DNA of 64,000 bases from G963663315 sp965116335 (GTDB lineage Bacteria > Pseudomonadota > Gammaproteobacteria > Arenicellales > Poriferihabitantaceae). The stretch covers positions 1,674,001-1,738,000 of the forward strand of contig OZ220677.1 of assembly GCA_965116335.1 (NCBI GenBank), read 5' to 3'. Below, piece by piece: positions 59,342-64,000 of this stretch. Within the stretch, counting starts at the first letter, position 1. Each line of letters starts with the position of its first letter. The translations under genes were made by a program, and so were the position numbers. The notes beneath the pieces were generated by a model. The model was given only the letters and a program-made list of their open reading frames with translations, had not been told where the DNA came from and did no database searches.

Positions 59342-60961
59342 TCAGGTCACCGGCGAAAGGCCGGTCATTTCCAACAAGCCCTGATGTAGACGATCCAAAG
59401 ACTCAAGTCTATCGCCTTTCAGCTCAATCCGCATGATCGGGCGTAACTTGTTTTCAAGAACCCGGTAATCCCCGTCAGCCTGGGCACGATGCAGATCACC
59501 GAATCCATAAGTGCGACCCGGCACCGGCAAGGACGCAAACCCGGAGTCGATAATCTGAATGAAGCAACCACTCGCAGGGCCGCCCTTATGTAATTGCCCG
59601 GTGGAATGCAGGTAGCGAGGACCGAACCCCAAAGTTGCAGGCAAACCGAGCCGCCGAGACCACTGCGCCCTGATTTGCCAAAGACGCTCCCTGATCGGAT
59701 CGAATCCCGGCAACCAGGCCATAATACCCAGATATTCAACCGCCGACAATCGGCATTCAAAGCGGTCAAACACATCCGCAAGCCGACGGCAACAGGCCCC
59801 GTCCGCAATAGCGTCCCCCGCATAAAAAACACAAAAATCAGTCTCCATCAAGCGGCTCATCCTGACGGGTCGCTTTTGTTCGACCAATGTTCGGGTCTGG
59901 CTTTTCGCCTGTTCCACATCCGGCTGATTAAAGGGGTTGACATCCATCATCGCCGCAGCCAGGGCGGTTGCCATTTGCCAGCGAAAAAACTCCCTGGCGA
60001 TATCACAGGGTTCCCGCAACGACCAGCCTGCATCCGCATCCGGAGCAATCTGGTGCTCCTTTGCACCGAAATCAGCCCTGATATTTATTGTGAAGCTGCG
60101 GGCCGATGGCGCGTGGCTGCACAGGGTCCCGGTTGCCCCATAAATCGGGATCAGCCCGTTGCCATTTTTTCCGGTACTTTCGGCAATCAGTTGTTCAATC
60201 CAACCCGACAGAGCCTGAACCGGCTGCGCGATATTCAGCTGCATCTGGTTGTTGCCGGCCAGGGCATTACCGCCCAACAGTTGAGCCAGATCAGTAACCG
60301 TCGTGTCGTCACCCGACTTGACCTCATCACAGAACTGCTTGAGGTTCTCATACAACAGGGTCAGATCCACTCCGATCAGCACCGCCGGAACCAGGCCGAA
60401 GAAACTCAAGGCCGAATAACGTCCTCCGATATCCGCAGGATTCAGGAATATACGGCAAAAACCCAGCCTCGCCGCCTCACGAGCGAGCGCAGAACCGGCA
60501 TCCGTAATCGCGACAAACCGATCACCCGGATTCTCCCGGATCAAACCGGCCCGACGATAAAACCAGGCGAACAGATCCAGGGTCTCCCGTGTAGAACCGG
60601 ACTTGCTGGAAACAACGAACAAGGTTCTGTTGAAATCGAAATCCAGAGCGTTGATTTGCGCGGGGGAAGTGGTATCCACCACGGTCAGTTTCAGGAAACC
60701 GGGCCGACTGGCAAATACCCCGGCAAAAACCTCGGCAGCCAGGCTTGATCCACCCATACCCAGCAAGACCACATGATCGTAGCGACCGGATTTACAGACC
60801 TCGTCTGCCCAGGTGGATAGTGGGCCAATATGCTCGCGCATCCACTCAACTGCATCCAGCCACCCCAGCCACTTGCCCGGATCATCACCGCTCGCGAATG
60901 CGGTTTTCCACAGGGTCGCATCCTTTTGCCATAACCGATCGAGCAGCTCACGGGAACTCAT
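59342..60961 (-). CDS. pgi: glucose-6-phosphate isomerase (SIS domain)
   Basis: 539 residues. First SIS domain VVLLGMGGSSLAAEVFAG and VVSSKSGSTRETLDLFAWF, then FVAITDAGSALAREA; the second domain ends with LGFGPRYLHSTGQLHKGGPASGCF. Resembles the isomerase half of transaldolase-isomerase fusions rather than E. coli Pgi. Interconverts Glc6P and Fru6P, feeding GlmS. It lies 3 bases after the kinase-like gene on the same strand. Confidence 0.88.
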   Translation of the reverse strand: MSSRELLDRLWQKDATLWKTAFASGDDPGKWLGWLDAVEWMREHIGPLSTWADEVCKSGRYDHVVLLGMGGSSLAAEVFAGVFASRPGFLKLTVVDTTSPAQINALDFDFNRTLFVVSSKSGSTRETLDLFAWFYRRAGLIRENPGDRFVAITDAGSALAREAARLGFCRIFLNPADIGGRYSALSFFGLVPAVLIGVDLTLLYENLKQFCDEVKSGDDTTVTDLAQLLGGNALAGNNQMQLNIAQPVQALSGWIEQLIAESTGKNGNGLIPIYGATGTLCSHAPSARSFTINIRADFGAKEHQIAPDADAGWSLREPCDIAREFFRWQMATALAAAMMDVNPFNQPDVEQAKSQTRTLVEQKRPVRMSRLMETDFCVFYAGDAIADGACCRRLADVFDRFECRLSAVEYLGIMAWLPGFDPIRERLWQIRAQWSRRLGLPATLGFGPRYLHSTGQLHKGGPASGCFIQIIDSGFASLPVPGRTYGFGDLHRAQADGDYRVLENKLRPIMRIELKGDRLESLDRLHQGLLEMTGLSPVT

Positions 60962-60964
60962 TAT

Positions 60965-61675
60965 CTACACCCGGATATGCGCGAGTTCCTGCTCAAGATG
61001 CCGATACAACGAGGGTTGATCATCCCAGTTTTCCAGGAACCGCGCCTTGTCACGCCGCAACGCGGTCCGATGAAAAAATTTCCAGCGGTGTTGTCTCGCG
61101 CTGTCCAGGTCAATCACCACCAGATCATCATCACATACCAGCAGATTGGTCGCCTTCATATCCCCGTGGGACAAGCCATGATCCCGGAAAATCTCGAACA
61201 ATGCCGCAATTTTCCCTTCAATGGATCGAAGCGGCGCGGCCCAGTCTTCAGCGCCCAGATAATCCGACAACGTGACGCTATCGACAAACCGGCTGATATA
61301 CCAGGAGCGGCCGGTAAACGGCCCCGACCGGCTTTCAACCATCGCAACCGGCTGCGCCACCTGAACCCCCGCACTACTGTATTTTCCCGCCATTTCAAGA
61401 CAATTCCTGGCCCGGCTGGTCTGGAAATTTCTCCGTACAAGGTGCCACAGATTTTTTGTGTTGTATCGTTTGACCATCAAATCACCCATTGCCGACGGTA
61501 CCCGGTACAGCGTCGTGGTCCGATCATGCTTGAACAGGGTCACGCCTGTCGGAACGACGCTTTTTTGACCATCACCCTCCAATACCTCCACCAGTTTTTC
61601 CAGGTCAACGCCAGCCATCCGGGCTTCGGCGCTCTGGAACCGGATTTTCAATTTCACCGACACCCCCGGCGCCAT
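60965..61675 (-). CDS. Kdo/heptose kinase-like (KdkA/InaA family)
   Basis: 236 residues. Protein-kinase-like fold: VKRYN with the ATP Lys, HGLSHGDMKATNLLVCDDDLVVIDLDSARQHRW containing the catalytic Asp and metal Asp, as in the Kdo kinase/WaaP superfamily. Likely phosphorylates LPS core sugar at the inner membrane. A downstream Met (61618) is an alternative start. Sits between purC and pgi in one apparent operon. Confidence 0.8.
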   Translation of the reverse strand: MAPGVSVKLKIRFQSAEARMAGVDLEKLVEVLEGDGQKSVVPTGVTLFKHDRTTTLYRVPSAMGDLMVKRYNTKNLWHLVRRNFQTSRARNCLEMAGKYSSAGVQVAQPVAMVESRSGPFTGRSWYISRFVDSVTLSDYLGAEDWAAPLRSIEGKIAALFEIFRDHGLSHGDMKATNLLVCDDDLVVIDLDSARQHRWKFFHRTALRRDKARFLENWDDQPSLYRHLEQELAHIRV

Positions 61676-61684
61676 CGGTCCGTT

Positions 61685-62575
61685 TCAGGATGTCAGCGCC
61701 TGCTCCACTTCCGCGTATTTCTGCGCGGTTCTGTTGATGATCTCTGCCGGCAACTGCGGGGCCGGAGGGGTCTTGTCCCAATCCAGGGTTTCCAGATAAT
61801 CGCGGACAAATTGTTTATCATAGCTCGGTGGGCTTGTGCCCGGTTGATACTGATCCATCGGCCAGAATCGGGATGAATCCGGGGTCAGGACTTCGTCAAT
61901 CAGATGCAGTGTGTTGTTTTCATCCAGGCCGAACTCGAATTTGGTGTCGGCGATGATGATGCCACGGGTGACCGCATAGTCCACCGCCCGCGTATAAATC
62001 TCCAGGCTCAAATCCCGAACCCGACCCGCCAGCTCCTCACCGAGCAGTTCGATCGTTTGCCGATAACTGATGTTTTCATCGTGGTCGCCCGCTTGTGCTT
62101 TAGTGGATGGGGTATAAATCGCTTCCGGCAAGCGGTCTGCCTGCTTCAGATTCTCTGGCAGGTCAATCCCGCATACCGCCCCGGTCTTCTGGTAGTCTTT
62201 CCAGCCTGACCCGATCAGATATCCTCTGACAATAGCCTCAATCGGTAACGGTTTCAGTTTTTTCACGACGATGCTGCGTCCGGCAAGAGGCGCCCGCTGA
62301 TCAGCGTCGGGCACAACCTGTTCCAGCGTCTTGCCGCTCAAATGATTGGCAATCAAATTCGAGGTTCGTTCAAACCAGAAATTCGCAACCTGTGTCAATA
62401 TCTTGCCCTTGCCCGGAATCGGTTGGGGAAGAACCACATCAAAGGCGGAAAGACGGTCACTGGTGACGATCAGCAAATGATTTTCATCCACATCGTAAAT
62501 ATCTCTTACTTTGCCCCGGTTCAATAACTCAAGGTTAGCAAGGTCGGATTCAAACAGGGCTTGGCTCATATTCAT
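61685..62575 (-). CDS. purC: phosphoribosylaminoimidazole-succinocarboxamide synthase
   Basis: 296 residues (the longer PurC class). LLNRGKVRDIYDV, TSDRLSAFDVVLPQPIPGKG, EAIVRGYLIGSGWKDYQKTG, IIIADTKFEFGLD and LTPDSSRFW are diagnostic. Purine biosynthesis step joining aspartate to CAIR. Two in-frame ATG (62575, 62569) are possible. Confidence 0.97.
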   Translation of the reverse strand: MNMSQALFESDLANLELLNRGKVRDIYDVDENHLLIVTSDRLSAFDVVLPQPIPGKGKILTQVANFWFERTSNLIANHLSGKTLEQVVPDADQRAPLAGRSIVVKKLKPLPIEAIVRGYLIGSGWKDYQKTGAVCGIDLPENLKQADRLPEAIYTPSTKAQAGDHDENISYRQTIELLGEELAGRVRDLSLEIYTRAVDYAVTRGIIIADTKFEFGLDENNTLHLIDEVLTPDSSRFWPMDQYQPGTSPPSYDKQFVRDYLETLDWDKTPPAPQLPAEIINRTAQKYAEVEQALTS

Positions 62576-62633
62576 TTTCTACAGGGCTTCGATAGGTAAT
62601 TCTCTGGGGAAACAGGTGGATTTTACAGCAACA

Positions 62634-64000
62634 TCATCTCGCAACGGGCGTAATCGAGTGAACTCGGCGAAATCCTTTTGGCAGGAACTTCCCTCTTTTC
62701 GCCCGACTGTCGACGTAGGGGTCAAAATCGGCAGGTCTCATATTCAGGTAACGCTTGCCACTGTCAATACGCAGGTTGTGGCCTTCCTGGAAAATGGCGA
62801 TGTCAACCACGAACTCTTCACCTGATTTGAGCTTGGCCGCCGGAATATTGATCAGTCGTATACCCTTGCCCCGGTTCAAGCGGACTACTTCACCCACGGT
62901 AAAAATCAGCAACCTGCCAACGCTGGTAATCACGGCGATCCAGTCATCTTCAAAATCGGCGATTGGCCGGGGCACCAACACATTGACTCCGTCGGGCACT
63001 CGCAAAACCGCCTTGCCCGCCTTGATCCGGGTACTCAGACTCGAGAGCGCCGCAACAAACCCGTATCCGGCATCGGTGGCAAGCAGGTATTCGGATTTTT
63101 CGGCACCCATCATCAAACCCTGGAATGTCGCGCCGGGTCGCGGTGTACAACTGCTACTCAACGGCTCACCGAAGCTGCGGGCGGAAGGCAGATCGTGAGC
63201 GGCTATCGAATAGGTCCTGCCGTCGGAATCAATCGCAACCAGATTATCGCTGGTTTTCCCCTCGACCGAGCACAGATGCTGATCTCCGGTCTTGAAGTTC
63301 AGTTTGTCGATTCCGACATCGTGTCCGGTCGCGGCCCGAATCCAGCCTTTGGCGGACAGCATCACGGTCACCGCTTTGGCTGGCACCAACTCACTATGAT
63401 CCAATGCTCTGGCTGCGGCGCGCTGAACAATCGGGGATCTTCTGGGGTCGCCATACTCCTCGGCATCCGCCAGTAATTCATTGCGGACAACGGTTTTCAG
63501 TCGGGTTCTGGATTCAAGTAGAGAGTGCAGGTCGTTCGCTTCCCTTTCCAGCTCTTCGCGCTGCGAGCGGATTTTCATTTCCTCCAGTCTCGCCAGATGA
63601 CGCAAGCGGGTATCCAGAATCGCGTCCGCCTGTAAATCGCTCAAGGAAAACTGCTCAATCAATGCGGCTCTGGGGTGTTCTTCGTATCGAATAATCCGGA
63701 TCACCTCGTCCAGATTCAGAAAAGCAATCAACAAGCCCTGCAACACATGAAGCCGGGCCAACACCGTATCATAACGAAACTGTAGCCGCCGCCTGACCGT
63801 GTCAATACGGAATTCAAGCCACTGTGAAAGCAGCGTCTTCAGATCAAACACCTTCGGGCGGCCATTCAGTCCGATCATGTTCAGGTTGACGCGGTAGCTT
63901 CTTTCCAGATCGGTAATGGCGAACAGGTGCTGCATCAAAGCCTCCCGGTCCACCCGGTTCGAGCGTAGCTCAATAACCAGTCGGGTCGGGAATTCATGAT
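62634..64000 (-). CDS. parC: DNA topoisomerase IV subunit A, C-terminal part
   Basis: Open at the window edge; the start is outside. YRVNLNMIGLNGRPKVFDLKTLLSQWLEFR and FRYDTVLARLHVLQGL are GyrA/ParC core; the C-terminal beta-pinwheel carries weak repeats and lacks the GyrA box, ending ADFDPYVDSRAKRGKFLPKGFRRV as in ParC. Decatenates daughter chromosomes with ParE. Convergence with no neighbour; purC follows in the same direction after 58 bases. Confidence 0.95.
   Translation of the reverse strand, partial: HEFPTRLVIELRSNRVDREALMQHLFAITDLERSYRVNLNMIGLNGRPKVFDLKTLLSQWLEFRIDTVRRRLQFRYDTVLARLHVLQGLLIAFLNLDEVIRIIRYEEHPRAALIEQFSLSDLQADAILDTRLRHLARLEEMKIRSQREELEREANDLHSLLESRTRLKTVVRNELLADAEEYGDPRRSPIVQRAAARALDHSELVPAKAVTVMLSAKGWIRAATGHDVGIDKLNFKTGDQHLCSVEGKTSDNLVAIDSDGRTYSIAAHDLPSARSFGEPLSSSCTPRPGATFQGLMMGAEKSEYLLATDAGYGFVAALSSLSTRIKAGKAVLRVPDGVNVLVPRPIADFEDDWIAVITSVGRLLIFTVGEVVRLNRGKGIRLINIPAAKLKSGEEFVVDIAIFQEGHNLRIDSGKRYLNMRPADFDPYVDSRAKRGKFLPKGFRRVHSITPVAR

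Overview
The window looks like a chromosomal segment of an uncultured gammaproteobacterium. The evidence is LPS inner-core genes (waaG, gmhB, a Kdo-kinase-like gene), a tetrameric-type glyQS, glmU-glmS side by side, pdxA-rsmA, a sigma-32 type clpB promoter, and mostly GC-balanced core genes. No tRNA, rRNA or CRISPR array was recognised. The genus cannot be assigned from the sequence alone.

Layout. 0-7.2 kb: MFS-like transporter, iron alcohol dehydrogenase, exonuclease III, methionine-type aminotransferase, GST, BioC-like methyltransferase and a GT4 glycosyltransferase. 7.2-10.5 kb: an AT-rich restriction-modification-like island with a methylase-specificity fusion, a candidate PD-D-x-K endonuclease and an orphan TOPRIM domain. 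The whole junction between endonuclease and methylase genes is one perfect 58-bp palindrome. 10.6-22.5 kb: 2OG-Fe oxygenase, a polyamine-type ABC transporter operon, clpB with a heat-shock promoter, a YkgJ-family protein, glmU and glmS. 22.5-52.5 kb: a strongly shuffled accessory region. It carries many toxin-antitoxin modules (HipBA, TacAT-like, RelBE, HigBA-like, HicB, Phd-VapC, orphan HigA/Phd), broken copies of the same modules, surface-glycan genes (GT32, galE, waaG, FkbM, GT2-like), an IS1380 and an IS1182 element, nucleases, a PLD-helicase and two unknown genes. 52.5-64 kb: core genes again (atl, pdxA, rsmA, plsC, gmhB, glyS, glyQ, pgi, a Kdo-kinase-like gene, purC, parC).

Three themes stand out. 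First, mosaicism: at least three places carry collapsed copies of intact modules found elsewhere in the window (hipBA, phd-vapC-DUF429, relE/relB). The joins fall at a few shared bases, as expected from tandem duplication followed by short-homology deletion. Second, phase variation: long G tracts of 17 and 16 bases lie in the 5' coding part of a glycosyltransferase (reads in frame, ON) and in the signal-peptide region of a secreted protein (reads out of frame, OFF). Together with waaG, galE, FkbM and other glycosyltransferases this suggests a variable cell surface. Third, regulatory structures: the R-M palindrome that buries the methylase ribosome site, a promoter-driven but 3'-truncated FMN riboswitch, a transposase leader hairpin, a probably leaderless toxin mRNA, and REPIN-like palindromic repeats scattered between genes.
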